Source of the DNA: Vulcanimicrobiia bacterium | Lineage (GTDB): Bacteria > Vulcanimicrobiota > Vulcanimicrobiia > Vulcanimicrobiales > Vulcanimicrobiaceae | Reading direction: 5' to 3' | Assembly (NCBI GenBank): GCA_025451135.1 | Contig: JANWKW010000132.1 | Coordinates: forward strand, 1 to 28,998 | Length of the DNA stretch: 28,998 nucleotides | Shown: positions 10,199-18,220 of the stretch, piece after piece | How the letters are laid out: each line of letters begins with the position of its first letter | Position numbering within the stretch: position 1 is the first letter of the stretch | Made by a program: the position numbers and the translations under genes | The notes under the pieces: generated by a model | Databases searched by the model: none | What the model saw: the letters and a program-made list of their open reading frames with translations, nothing else | Told to the model about the DNA's origin: nothing

Positions 10199-10296
10199 GG
10201 GTGCCTCCGTAGATATCGATGCTGGTCGTCCGTCCATCCCTCCGAAACGCGCGCGTGAAAGGGGGGGCGACGGCCTTGCCGGAACGAGTTGCCGCC
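10199..10296. promoter_or_regulatory. Divergent intergenic region of the GDPH protein and prfB
   Basis: 98 bases separate the two divergent starts and should hold both promoters. No convincing -35/-10 pair was found. A run of seven Gs lies at 10261-10267. Confidence 0.45.
10204..10208 (-). promoter_or_regulatory. Strong ribosome binding site for the GDPH protein
   Basis: The complement reads GGAGG, five bases before the ATG at 10198. It is one of the best ribosome sites in the window and fixes this start rather than the in-frame upstream options. Confidence 0.75.
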
Positions 10297-11407
10297 ATGT
10301 CCGATTCACAGATGACGTCGATCGCCCGCCTCGCCGAGCGCCTGAGTGCGCTCAAGGAGCGTCTTTGACTACGCGGGTCAGACCCGCACGATAGCCGAGC
10401 TGGACGAGCGCTCGCGCGCCGACGGCTTCTGGAACGACGCCGAGAACGCGCAGCGCGCCATGAAGCGCCTCGCCGACCTGCGCGAGGAGACCGGACGGAT
10501 GGATCGCACCGCGCGGCTGCTCGACGACGCGCGCGAGATGCTCGAACTCTTCGCCGGCGACGACTCGGCCGACGCCGAGGTCGACGAGAACATCGCCAAG
10601 GCGGCCGAGAGCATCGACGCCCTCGAGATGGCCGCCAACTTCGACGGCGAGTTCGACGGGCACGGCGCGATCGTCAGCATCTTCGCGGGCGCGGGCGGCG
10701 TGGATGCGGCCGACTGGACCCAGATGCTCCTGCGCATGTACCTGCGCTGGGCCGAGGCCAAGGGCTTCAGCACCCAGATCGTCGAGGAGTCCGAAGGCGA
10801 AGAGGCGGGCCTGAAGTCGGTCACGTTCATCGTCCGCGGCCGCAACGCGTACGGCATGCTCGAGAGCGAGCGCGGCGTGCACCGTCTGGTGCGGCTCTCG
10901 CCGTTCGACGCGGCCCACCGCCGCCACACCTCGTTCGCGGCGGTCGACATCATCCCCGAGATCGAGGCCGGCGAGTACGGCGAGATCGAGATCAAGCCCG
11001 ACGAGATCCGTTTCGAGACGTTCAAGTCGAGCGGCGCGGGCGGCCAGCACGTCAACAAGACCGAATCGGGCGTGCGCATCGTCCACCTGGCCACCGGCTT
11101 GGTGACGACGTCGCAGCAAGAGCGCTCGCAGACCCAGAACCGCGAGTTGGCGATGAACCTGCTGCGCGCCAAGCTGGTGCAGCGCGAGATCGAGCGGCGC
11201 GACCAGCAGCTGACCGAACTGCGCGGCGAGCGTCAGGCCAACGAATGGGGCTCGCAGATCCGGTCGTACGTGCTGCAGCCGTATCAAATGGTCAAGGACC
11301 ACCGCACCAACGTCGAGACCGGCAACTCCGGCGCGGTCCTCGACGGTGAGATCGACACGTTCATCTGGCCGTATCTACAACAGCGCAAAACGTTGGCGGC
11401 CGGGTAG
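10297..11407 (+). CDS. prfB: Peptide chain release factor 2, with programmed +1 frameshift
   Basis: RF2 recognises UGA and UAA stop codons and triggers peptide release on the ribosome. The frame from ATG 10297 gives 23 codons (MSDSQMTSIARLAERLSALK...) and stops at TGA 10366-10368. A +1 shift there joins DYAGQTRTIAELDERS and continues to TAG at 11405-11407, giving about 369 residues, normal for RF2. The stop-recognition tripeptide SPF is at 201-203 and the catalytic GGQ at 248-250 in SGAGGQHVNKTES, close to their E. coli positions. This is a functional recoded gene, not a pseudogene. The downstream part alone (10346-11407) would lack the N-terminal helix. The GTG start of the next gene overlaps the stop by one base. 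No strong ribosome site was seen before 10297. Confidence 0.95.
10354..10369 (+). promoter_or_regulatory. RF2 autoregulatory +1 frameshift site
   Basis: The sequence AAGGAG CGT CTT TGA C contains the known RF2 recoding elements: an internal Shine-Dalgarno-like AAGGAG, a three-base gap, the slippery CTT codon and an in-frame UGA followed by C (a poor termination context). When RF2 is scarce, the ribosome slips from CUU to UUU and bypasses UGA, restoring RF2 production. Confidence 0.93.
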
Positions 11408-12741
11408 TGAAGAAGGCGTTCGGCGATCCGTGGTTGTGGATCGGCTGCGCGCTCTACGCGATCGCGCTCACGTGGCTGGGCTGGGTGAAGTACGAAACGC
11501 ACCACAACCTGGTCGACTTCGGGATCTTCGCGCAGACGGCCGCGAGCGCGTTCGGCTGCTTCTGCAACGGACCGGAGGGCAGCCACTGGGCCTTTCATTT
11601 CTCGCCGATCCTGTACGTGCCCGGCGCGCTGCTGCTGCTCTGGAAGTCGCCGCTGGTGATGATCGCGCTGCCCGCGATCGCTTGCGCCCTGGCCGCGCCG
11701 CCGGTCTACGCGATCGTGCGCGCGCGCACCGACCTCGCGACCGCGCGATTGGCGGGATCGGTCGCGCTGCTCTATCCGCCGCTCGCCGGTTTGGCCTTCG
11801 TCGACTTCCACGAGAACGCGTTCGCCCCGGCCGCCATCGCCTGGCTGCTGTGGGCGTTCGACGCGGGCTATCTCGGCGTCGCCGCGATCGCGGCGCTGGT
11901 CGCGCTCGCGGTGAAAGAAGACCAGGCGATCTTCCTGACCGTCGCGGGCGGCGTCGGCGCTTGGCTCTACCGGGCGGATAGGCGGCGGTCGCGGTTCGCA
12001 CTCGGCGTCGCCATCGCGGGCATCGCGGTGCTCGTCGCGTTCTTCGCGTTCATCCAGCCGCATGCGAACGTCTCACCGAACTGGCAGCCGAACCGGTTCT
12101 ATGCCTGGACCGGCGACGACGTGCGCGGCCTGTTCTTCGGCGGCATCCTCGCGCGCCTCGGCTTCTTCGCGCTCGCGTTCGCCCCGCTCGCGTTCGTCCC
12201 GTTCCGCTCGAAGTGGTTGTGGCTCGCCGCCCTCCCGCTCGCCGAAGTACTGCTCTCGCGCATGTCCACGACCTTCACGATGGGCACCCACTACGCCGGC
12301 GCCTGGGCCGGCTACGTCCTGATCGCCTTCGCCTTCGGCATCGCCGCCCTGCCGAAGCCGCGCCTCGCGCTCTGGTGGGCGCTGGGCCTGACCGTCATCG
12401 TCTTCGTCGCAGCCAATCCGCTGCATCCGGGACTGAATCTTCGCGCGGTCCAACAGCGCGATCGCGATCTCGATGCCGCGCTTGCCACGTTACCGCCCGG
12501 CTTGGCCTTTTCTTCTCAGGAAGAAGCATACACGCATGCCGCGCTGACCGATCCCGGCGCTACCGTGTTCCCCGACCTCCCCGCCGAAAGGATGACGACC
12601 TGCGCAGACCTCGTCGATCAGGACTTCCCCGACTCCCCGCGTCTACGCGAGTACCTGCCCGCGCTGCGCCGGCTTCATGCGATCCCCGGGGCCGGTATTG
12701 GATTCGACACCTGTCTGCCCGGTGCTCCGCTTCCCCCTTGA
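11407..12741 (+). CDS. DUF2079 family polytopic membrane protein
   Basis: A 444-residue protein with roughly nine to ten hydrophobic helices. DUF2079 hallmarks are visible: NLVDFGIFAQTA near residue 35, HWAFHFSPILYVPGALLLLW, LAAPPVYAIVRARTD, a FVDFHENAFAPAAIAWLLWAF segment, ALAVKEDQAIFL, and TFTMGTHYAG. The family is thought to be related to GT-C-type lipid-linked sugar transferases of the membrane, but the reaction is not established. The final 90 residues form a mostly soluble region with several Cys/Asp/Pro residues. The GTG start overlaps the prfB stop by one base, so it may be co-translated with prfB despite being functionally unrelated. It ends 23 bases from the convergent GT9 gene. Confidence 0.85.
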   Translation: MKKAFGDPWLWIGCALYAIALTWLGWVKYETHHNLVDFGIFAQTAASAFGCFCNGPEGSHWAFHFSPILYVPGALLLLWKSPLVMIALPAIACALAAPPVYAIVRARTDLATARLAGSVALLYPPLAGLAFVDFHENAFAPAAIAWLLWAFDAGYLGVAAIAALVALAVKEDQAIFLTVAGGVGAWLYRADRRRSRFALGVAIAGIAVLVAFFAFIQPHANVSPNWQPNRFYAWTGDDVRGLFFGGILARLGFFALAFAPLAFVPFRSKWLWLAALPLAEVLLSRMSTTFTMGTHYAGAWAGYVLIAFAFGIAALPKPRLALWWALGLTVIVFVAANPLHPGLNLRAVQQRDRDLDAALATLPPGLAFSSQEEAYTHAALTDPGATVFPDLPAERMTTCADLVDQDFPDSPRLREYLPALRRLHAIPGAGIGFDTCLPGAPLPP

Positions 12742-12764
12742 TCGAGAATGGGACGGAGCCAGGA

Positions 12765-13724
12765 TTACAGGTCTTCCAGTGCGCGTGCCGCTCTTGCTGA
12801 CCAACCACTCCGAGCTTCGATGATGCGGTAAGGCGCGGCCCACGGATGCCAGCGGGCGGTTTGGAGCGCGAGGTTGGGTTGCGGCGGGAAGATCGCGACG
12901 GTCGGCGTGCCGGTCATGCCGGCGACGTGCAGCGCGCCGGAGTCCGGGGCGACGAGTGCGCGGGCGGACGCGATAGCCTCCTTCCACGGTTCGAGCGTAT
13001 CGAAGGAGTCGATGTTCGCGTCAGTCGCGGCGGCGAATCGCTCGGCGTAGGCGCGTTCGTTCGACGACGCGATGAAGCGCGCGTTCGGGATCGCCTTTGC
13101 GCAGGCGACGACGTCGTCGAACGGGATGTCGAGGCGTTCCCACTTGTCCGTCACTTGGAACGCGACGCGCGCATCCGGAGCGGGACCGCGGTCGAGCACC
13201 GTCGGGCGCAACTGCGCGAGGTCGTGTGTGGGCACCGCGCCAGGTTCGAGCAACGACGCGCCGAGTGCGAAGAGCACCTCGCATTCGTGCGGGGCGTTCG
13301 CATCCAGGCCCGCGGTGCGGACGATGGCCTTCGTCAGGAGCGAGCGGATCCAGAGCGATTTGAGCGGCTTGCCCCAGCCGTTCTCGAAACCGATCCGGTG
13401 CTTGGCGCGGGTCGCGCGCGCCAGCCTATAGCCGCCCGGATCCTCGGTCGCGACCAGCACGTGGGTGTAGTCGTTCGCCCGCAACTCGCTGCCGAACGCG
13501 GAGATGACGGCGCGATTGATCTTCGACTCGTCGCGCAATCCGAACGGCGCGACGAAGCGCCGGCGTGCGGCGGCCGGCGCGAGCGCGTCGCGATTGCGTT
13601 CGGTCAGCACAAGGTCGACCGGTACCTCGCGCTCGCGCAGGGCGGCCAGCAGCGGCGCGAGCGCCAGGGCGTCGCCGACCGCGTCCAGGCGGATGAGCAG
13701 AACCGACGGTGAAATGTGCGCCAT
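12765..13724 (-). CDS. Glycosyltransferase family 9 (heptosyltransferase-like)
   Basis: A 319-residue soluble GT-B protein. The N-terminus VLLIRLDAVGDALALAPLLAAL has the GT9 Rossmann pattern (heptosyltransferases read LLIRxxxxGDxxxxxP). The central segment VAFQVTDKWERLDIPFDDVV corresponds to the nucleotide-sugar side, and LVAPDSGALHVAGMTGTPTVAIF is the conserved (T/S)-(D/G)-SG-x-x-H-x-A-x-x-x-G-x-P-x-v motif with the catalytic-region Asp and His. Such enzymes add heptose or related sugars from an ADP-sugar to the inner core of lipopolysaccharide, so this hints at an outer membrane; the actual sugar is unknown. The ATG at 13724 overlaps the possible upstream starts of the uracil-DNA glycosylase gene, so the two promoters lie inside each other's 5' regions. 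Confidence 0.88.
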   Translation of the reverse strand: MAHISPSVLLIRLDAVGDALALAPLLAALREREVPVDLVLTERNRDALAPAAARRRFVAPFGLRDESKINRAVISAFGSELRANDYTHVLVATEDPGGYRLARATRAKHRIGFENGWGKPLKSLWIRSLLTKAIVRTAGLDANAPHECEVLFALGASLLEPGAVPTHDLAQLRPTVLDRGPAPDARVAFQVTDKWERLDIPFDDVVACAKAIPNARFIASSNERAYAERFAAATDANIDSFDTLEPWKEAIASARALVAPDSGALHVAGMTGTPTVAIFPPQPNLALQTARWHPWAAPYRIIEARSGWSARAARALEDL

Positions 13725-13769
13725 GCCTTCATGCCCCCGTTCCCGCGTCGCCTTCGAAAGCGCCTGCCG

Positions 13770-14444
13770 ATGAGTTTGGCGGAGCGCGCCGCCCGGGAAC
13801 GCCTGCTCGAGAAGGCCAGGGCCTCGGCCAACGCCTGCCGCCTGTGCCGGATGGGGTCGGAGCGACGTAACAACGTCTACGGCGAGGGCGACCCGTGCGC
13901 CCGGCTGATGCTGGTCGGCGAGGGTCCCGGGGAGACCGAAGACCTGACCGGGCGCCCGTTCGTGGGCCGCTCCGGGCAGCTACTCGAGAAGATGCTGGGC
14001 GCGATCGGGTTGGCTCGCGAGGACGTCTACATCTGCAACACCGTCAAGTGCAGGCCCACCGACCCTGGGCCGCGCGGTCCCAAGAACCGCGCCCCGGAGC
14101 CGGCCGAGATGGCCAACTGCCGGCCCTATCTCGACGAGCAGATCGACATCATCCGGCCGACCGTGATTCTGGCCCTCGGGGCGCCGGCGGCCAAGTCGTT
14201 CTTGGGGAAAGACTTCCAGATCACCAAGCAGCGCGGCCGCTGGTTCGAGGGGCCGCAGGGCATCGCGCTGATGGCGACCTTTCACCCGGCCTACGTCCTG
14301 CGCCAGACCGGTGGGGAGCTCGAGGGGGTCAAACGCATGGTCTGGGCCGATCTCAAGGCCGTCCGGGACAAGCTCGCCGAGCCGGCGCCCGGTCGGGTGG
14401 ACCAGCCGCCCGAACAAGTCGGACTGTTCGGGGAAGGGGCATGA
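13770..14444 (+). CDS. Type-4 uracil-DNA glycosylase (iron-sulfur)
   Basis: From ATG 13770 the protein has 224 residues. It removes uracil from DNA, the first step of base-excision repair after cytosine deamination. Features of family 4: ACRLC (Cys23, Cys26), later Cys in NTVKCRPTDP and MANCRPYL as the four 4Fe-4S ligands; active-site motif GEGPGETEDLTGRPFVGRSG; and motif 2 HPAYVLRQ. The tail carries a PEQVGLFG segment typical of family-4 enzymes. In-frame ATGs at 13716 and 13731 would add a basic extension with no family match and overlap the divergent GT9 gene; 13770 is chosen on homology although no clear ribosome site was seen. The stop is followed within five bases by the rlmN start, so rlmN is probably in the same transcript. 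Confidence 0.9.
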   Translation: MSLAERAARERLLEKARASANACRLCRMGSERRNNVYGEGDPCARLMLVGEGPGETEDLTGRPFVGRSGQLLEKMLGAIGLAREDVYICNTVKCRPTDPGPRGPKNRAPEPAEMANCRPYLDEQIDIIRPTVILALGAPAAKSFLGKDFQITKQRGRWFEGPQGIALMATFHPAYVLRQTGGELEGVKRMVWADLKAVRDKLAEPAPGRVDQPPEQVGLFGEGA

Positions 14445-14448
14445 TACA

Positions 14449-15552
14449 ATGGCGGCCGTGACCCGCGACGCCCTGACCATTTGGACCGACGATGTAGCAC
14501 GCCGAGCCGGCTTCGCCGATGGCGCGGCTTTGGCCGCGCAATTCGGGATGAAGCCGTTTCGCCTGCGCCAGCTCTACCGGGCCGCCGCCAAAGAGCTGCT
14601 GGCCTCGGTCGCGGACGTCACCACCCTCCCGGTCGAACTGCGCGACCGGCTCTACGACGCGGGCGTGCGGTTCTCTTCGGTGACTCCTGTCGTGATCAAC
14701 CGGTCCGGCGACAAGCAGACCAGCAAGGGCCTCTTCCGGCTGCACGACGGCAACGAGGTCGAGGCCGTGCTGATGGAACACCACGGCGATCGCAACACCG
14801 TCTGCATCTCGTCGCAAGCCGGCTGCGCGTTCGCCTGCGCGTTCTGCTCGACCGGGCAGGCCGGTTTCACCCGCAACCTGACCTCGACCGAGATCTTCGA
14901 CCAGGCGCGCCACTTCGCGCGCGAGCTGGCCGAGCGCGGCAAGCGCGTCACCAACATCGTGTTCATGGGGATGGGCGAGCCGTTCCACAACTACGACGCG
15001 GTCATGGGTGCGGTCGCGCTGCTCAACGACGCCAACGGCTTCGGTCTGGGGCACCGCCACATCACCATCTCGACGGACGGCCTGGTCGACAAGATCGACC
15101 GGTTCGCCGACGAGCACCTCCAGGTCAACCTGGCGATCTCGCTGCACGCGCCCAACGACGAGATCCGTTCGCGCATCATGCCGGTCAACCGCAAGTTCTC
15201 GACCAGCGAGCTGCTGGCCGCCTGCGAGCGCTACGTCGAGAAGACCAAGCGCAAGGTGTTCTTCGAATACGTCATGCTGGCCGGCTTCAACGACTCCGCG
15301 ATCTGCGCCGACGAACTGGCCCACCTGATGCGCGGGCATCTCTACCACGTCAACCTGATCCCGTACAACACCACGCCGGACGGGCCGTTCGGGGGCACCG
15401 ACGACGCCGGGATCTGGCGGTTCGCCAAGATCCTCGACGAGGCGGGCGTGCCGACCACCGTCCGCAAGAACATGGGCCGCGACATCGCGGCCGCCTGCGG
15501 CCAGCTCCGCGCCGAGACGCAGCCCCGCGCCCATCACGCGGTCGGCGCATAG
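14449..15552 (+). CDS. rlmN: Dual-specificity 23S rRNA/tRNA adenine-C2 methyltransferase RlmN
   Basis: A 367-residue radical-SAM enzyme that methylates C2 of A2503 in 23S rRNA and A37 in some tRNAs, affecting peptidyl-transferase fidelity. The cluster motif CAFACAFC (Cys126, 130, 133) follows a conserved Cys119. MGMGEPFHNYD binds SAM; STDGLVDKI and ISLHAPNDEIRSRIMPVN are family signatures; RKNMGRDIAAACGQL contains Cys350, the catalytic cysteine that forms the methyl intermediate. The ATG at 14449 is preceded by GAAGGGG at 14433-14439 with good spacing and gives the normal N-terminus; the frame is open further upstream only because it runs antiparallel in codon phase to the glycosylase gene. 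The GT2 gene starts two bases after its stop. Confidence 0.96.
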   Translation: MAAVTRDALTIWTDDVARRAGFADGAALAAQFGMKPFRLRQLYRAAAKELLASVADVTTLPVELRDRLYDAGVRFSSVTPVVINRSGDKQTSKGLFRLHDGNEVEAVLMEHHGDRNTVCISSQAGCAFACAFCSTGQAGFTRNLTSTEIFDQARHFARELAERGKRVTNIVFMGMGEPFHNYDAVMGAVALLNDANGFGLGHRHITISTDGLVDKIDRFADEHLQVNLAISLHAPNDEIRSRIMPVNRKFSTSELLAACERYVEKTKRKVFFEYVMLAGFNDSAICADELAHLMRGHLYHVNLIPYNTTPDGPFGGTDDAGIWRFAKILDEAGVPTTVRKNMGRDIAAACGQLRAETQPRAHHAVGA

Positions 15553-15554
15553 CG

Positions 15555-16712
15555 ATGCTCTTCTACATCGCTCTCGCGCTGCTGGCGCTCAACGTCGTCT
15601 ACGCGATCCGAGCGCTTTACATCTGGGCCGGTTCGGGCGAACGCGTCCACAGCGTCGCGCCGTCGCCCGACGCCCCGTTCGTCTCGATGATCGTGCCGGC
15701 GCGCAACGAAGAACGTCAGATCGAGAAGTGCCTCGACTCGCTGCTCGCGCAGGATTACCCGCGCTTCGAGGTGATCGTCATCGACGATCGCTCCGAGGAT
15801 GCGACCCACGCGATCGTCGAGCGCATCGCGGCCAAGGATCCGCGGGTCAAACTCGTAAGCGGCGTCGACCTGCCCGAAGGCTGGGTCGGCAAGCCGTGGG
15901 CGGTCACCCAAGGCGTCAAACACGCGACCGGCGAGTGGCTGGTCTTCACCGACGCGGACACCGTCCACCGTCCGTCGGCGACGACGTCGGCGATCGCCTA
16001 CGCGATCAAGCGCGGTCTGGGCGCGGTCAGCCTGCTGCCCGACCAGAAGCTGGTGACGCTGCCGGAGCGGATGCTGATGCCCGGCATCATCTGGTCGATC
16101 GCGTTCGCGCTCGGCCCGACCGACGACATCCACGATCCTACCAAGCTCGAGAACGCGCTCTTCAACGGGCAGTACATCGCGATCCGGCGCGATGCCTACG
16201 AAGGCGTCGGCGGGCACGAGGTCGTCAAGAACGAGATCGCCGAGGACTACGAACTGGCGCTCGCGTTCAAGCGCGACGGGCGCTTCCCGATCGCGCTGGT
16301 CGGTGCCAACGGCCTTGTGCGCACGCGCATGTACCAATCCTCGAGCGAGATCTGGGAAGGCTTCAGCAAGAACTTCGCGCTCGGCGTGCGCGGCAAGCCG
16401 CTGCTCTCGGCGCTCGGGATCGCGTTCATGCTGTGCGTCTCGCCGCTCCCGGAGATCGTCGCGGTCTGGGGCCTGGTCTCGGGGGACTATTGGTCGATGG
16501 CCGTCTGTCTGGCCGCGATCGCGCTGACCATCTCGATCACCGAGCTCGCGATGATGCGGATGCGCTTCCCGCGCTGGTCGTCGCTGTGGGCGCCGATCGG
16601 CGGCTGCTACGCGATCGCGGTATTCGTGAACTCGCTCGTCCGCCACAGCGCCGGCGGTGGGGTAACCTGGCGCGGCCGGACGTACGGTCCGAGCGGCGCG
16701 CCCCGCCGATAG
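15555..16712 (+). CDS. Membrane glycosyltransferase family 2 (HpnB/CrtQ-like)
   Basis: A 385-residue protein: N-terminal TM helix (about 3-24), GT-A domain and three C-terminal hydrophobic helices (about 286-308, 314-332, 345-362). GT2 motifs: SMIVPARNEER at 44-54, VIDDRSEDAT, WVGKPWAVTQG, the metal-binding DADT at 133-136 and the ED pair at 230-231 in EIAEDYELALAFK. The closing GGGVTWRGRTYG is characteristic of the group containing the hopanoid-associated HpnB and carotenoid glycosyltransferase CrtQ. It probably transfers a sugar from a nucleotide donor onto a lipid at the cytoplasmic membrane. No hopanoid or carotenoid gene lies nearby, so the acceptor is open. ATG at 15555 lies two bases after the rlmN stop, implying coupling. 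Confidence 0.85.
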   Translation: MLFYIALALLALNVVYAIRALYIWAGSGERVHSVAPSPDAPFVSMIVPARNEERQIEKCLDSLLAQDYPRFEVIVIDDRSEDATHAIVERIAAKDPRVKLVSGVDLPEGWVGKPWAVTQGVKHATGEWLVFTDADTVHRPSATTSAIAYAIKRGLGAVSLLPDQKLVTLPERMLMPGIIWSIAFALGPTDDIHDPTKLENALFNGQYIAIRRDAYEGVGGHEVVKNEIAEDYELALAFKRDGRFPIALVGANGLVRTRMYQSSSEIWEGFSKNFALGVRGKPLLSALGIAFMLCVSPLPEIVAVWGLVSGDYWSMAVCLAAIALTISITELAMMRMRFPRWSSLWAPIGGCYAIAVFVNSLVRHSAGGGVTWRGRTYGPSGAPRR

Positions 16713-16737
16713 CCACCACCGCATCGAGAGGACACCG

Positions 16738-18078
16738 ATGGAACCCGCCACCGAGAAACGCGTAACGATGGACGAGATCACGGCGCTTGCGAAGCGCCGC
16801 GGCTTTATCTTCCCGTCGAGCGAGATCTACGGCGGTATCGGCGGCTTCTACGACTACGGACCGCTGGGCGCGATCCTCAAGCGCAACGTCAAGGACGCCT
16901 GGTGGCGCGAGAACGTCGAACTGCGCGACGACGTGGTCGCCTTCGACTCGTCGATCGTCATGAACCCGCTCGTCTGGAAGGCGTCGGGCCACGTCGATCA
17001 GTTCAGCGACCGGATGATCGACTGCACGATCTGCAAGCACCGTTTCCGGGTCGACCATCTCAAGGACGCGAGCAAGTGTCCGGACTGCGGCAGCAAAGGT
17101 TCGTTCACCGAGCCGCGCGATTTCAACCTGATGCTCAAGACCTGGGTCGGTCCGATGGAGGACACGGCCGCGGTCGCGTACCTGCGCCCCGAGACGGCTC
17201 AGGGCATCTTCGTCAACTTCAAGAACGTCTACCAGAGCGCGCGCAAGCGTCCGCCGTTCGGCATCGCGCAGATCGGCAAGTCGTTCCGCAACGAGATCAC
17301 GCCCGGGAACTTCACCTTCCGGATGCGCGAGTTCGAACAGGCCGAACTCGAGTACTTCGTGCCGGACGACGGCAAGGACATGGCGGCCTTCCAAGAGTGG
17401 GTCGACAAGCGCAAGCGGTGGTACTCTGACTACGGCGTCCGCGCCGACCGGCTGCGCTTCTACGAACTGACCGAGAAGGAGCGTCCGCACTACGCCAAGG
17501 CCGGCATCGACGTCGAGTACCTGTTCCCGTGGGGCTGGGGCGAGTTGGAGTCGATCGCGCATCGCGGCACGTACGATCTCGACGCGCACATGGCGCTCTC
17601 CGGCAAGGACCTGCGGTTCTTCGACGAGGCCAGCAAGGCGCACTACACGCCGCTGCTGATCGAGAGTTCGGCCGGCATGGATCGTACCACGCTCACGATG
17701 CTGGTCGACGCCTACGAGAAGGAGACGTCGACCGATCCGACCGGCAAGGCGACCGAGCGCGTGGTGCTCCGCTTCCATCCCAAGATCGCGCCGGTCCAAG
17801 CGGCCGTCTTCGCGCTGGCGCGCAACAAGCCGGAACTGGTCGAGCGCGCCCGCGCGATCGAGAGCGACCTGCGTCGACGCGGCGTCCGCACCCAGTACGA
17901 CGAAGGCAACATCGGCCAGCTCTACCGTCGCCAGGACGAGATCGGCACGCCGTTCTGCATCGTCTTCGACTTCGATTCGCTCGACGACGCCAAGGTCACC
18001 GTCCGCGAGCGCGACTCCATGCAGCAAGAGCGCGTCTCCGTCGACGCGCTCGCAGGCTACCTCGACGAGAAGCTCTAG
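16738..18078 (+). CDS. glyS: Glycyl-tRNA synthetase, homodimeric alpha2 type
   Basis: A 446-residue class II aminoacyl-tRNA synthetase that attaches glycine to tRNA-Gly. It starts with GFIFPSSEIYGGIGGFYDYGP (catalytic-domain opening), has a four-cysteine zinc site (Cys96, 99, 114, 117: CTIC ... CPDC), then RPETAQGIFVNFKN, motif 2 SFRNEITPGNFTFRMREFEQ at about 182-201, motif 3 region ESSAGMDRTTL and a C-terminal anticodon-binding domain (PIAPVQAAVFAL-like PKIAPVQAAVFAL, RTQYDEGNIGQLYRRQDEIG, VTVRERDSMQQERV). This is the single-chain type, not the alpha2-beta2 GlyQS type. ATG 16738 has GAGAGG six bases ahead. Its last codons lie inside the left copy of a 15-bp direct repeat that flanks the palindrome downstream. 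Confidence 0.96.
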   Translation: MEPATEKRVTMDEITALAKRRGFIFPSSEIYGGIGGFYDYGPLGAILKRNVKDAWWRENVELRDDVVAFDSSIVMNPLVWKASGHVDQFSDRMIDCTICKHRFRVDHLKDASKCPDCGSKGSFTEPRDFNLMLKTWVGPMEDTAAVAYLRPETAQGIFVNFKNVYQSARKRPPFGIAQIGKSFRNEITPGNFTFRMREFEQAELEYFVPDDGKDMAAFQEWVDKRKRWYSDYGVRADRLRFYELTEKERPHYAKAGIDVEYLFPWGWGELESIAHRGTYDLDAHMALSGKDLRFFDEASKAHYTPLLIESSAGMDRTTLTMLVDAYEKETSTDPTGKATERVVLRFHPKIAPVQAAVFALARNKPELVERARAIESDLRRRGVRTQYDEGNIGQLYRRQDEIGTPFCIVFDFDSLDDAKVTVRERDSMQQERVSVDALAGYLDEKL

Positions 18079-18220
18079 CGGTTCCTCGGCTCTCTCATCC
18101 CGAGCGTAGTGAGCGAAGCGAACGCGGTCGAGGGACCGGCGATAGCAAGAGCATCGTGACGGTCTCTCGACTACGCGCTTCGCGCTACGCTCGGGATGAC
18201 AGAGCCGAGAAGCTCTAGCG
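18066..18220. repeat. 15-bp direct repeat flanking the palindrome (target-site-duplication-like)
   Basis: CGAGAAGCTCTAGCG occurs at 18066-18080 and again, identically, at 18206-18220, exactly at the two edges of the palindrome. The left copy contains the glyS stop TAG (18076-18078); the right copy contains the stop of the convergent aminopeptidase gene (complement of 18215-18217). Removing one copy and the element would leave the two genes ending tail-to-tail on the same CTAG, with both proteins unchanged. This is what an insertion with target duplication would look like, though the repeat is longer than most target duplications. Confidence 0.8.
18085..18209. repeat. 125-bp imperfect palindromic element between convergent genes
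   Basis: The arms 18085-18109 and 18185-18209 are inverted complements at 24 of 25 positions (core CTCATCCCGAGCGTAG on the left arm). Further inside, GCGAAGCG (18113-18120) pairs with 18176-18183, and 18123-18137 pairs with 18161-18175 at 12 of 15 positions, leaving a loop of about 23 bases. The whole element can form one long hairpin. It carries no coding frame of its own and looks like a REP or MITE-type dispersed element; it may also terminate transcription from both sides. Whether other copies exist in the genome cannot be seen here. Confidence 0.85.

Noticed and set aside
10297..10368. prfB read as a frameshifted pseudogene
   Set aside because: The break is the known RF2 recoding site, with all its elements and intact motifs downstream.
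12741..12830. tRNA-like sequence on the minus strand (parts resemble D-arm and T-arm text)
   Set aside because: No acceptor stem or T-stem pairs, and the loop lacks TTC-purine. Most of it is the coding end of the GT9 gene. A decayed tRNA cannot be excluded but is not supported.
14353..15537. 394-codon open frame antisense to rlmN
   Set aside because: Antisense shadow in GC-rich DNA with no domain or ribosome site.
14481..15554. Long upstream extension of the GT2 frame through rlmN
   Set aside because: The extension is an Arg-rich out-of-frame translation of rlmN. The GT2 protein starts at 15555.
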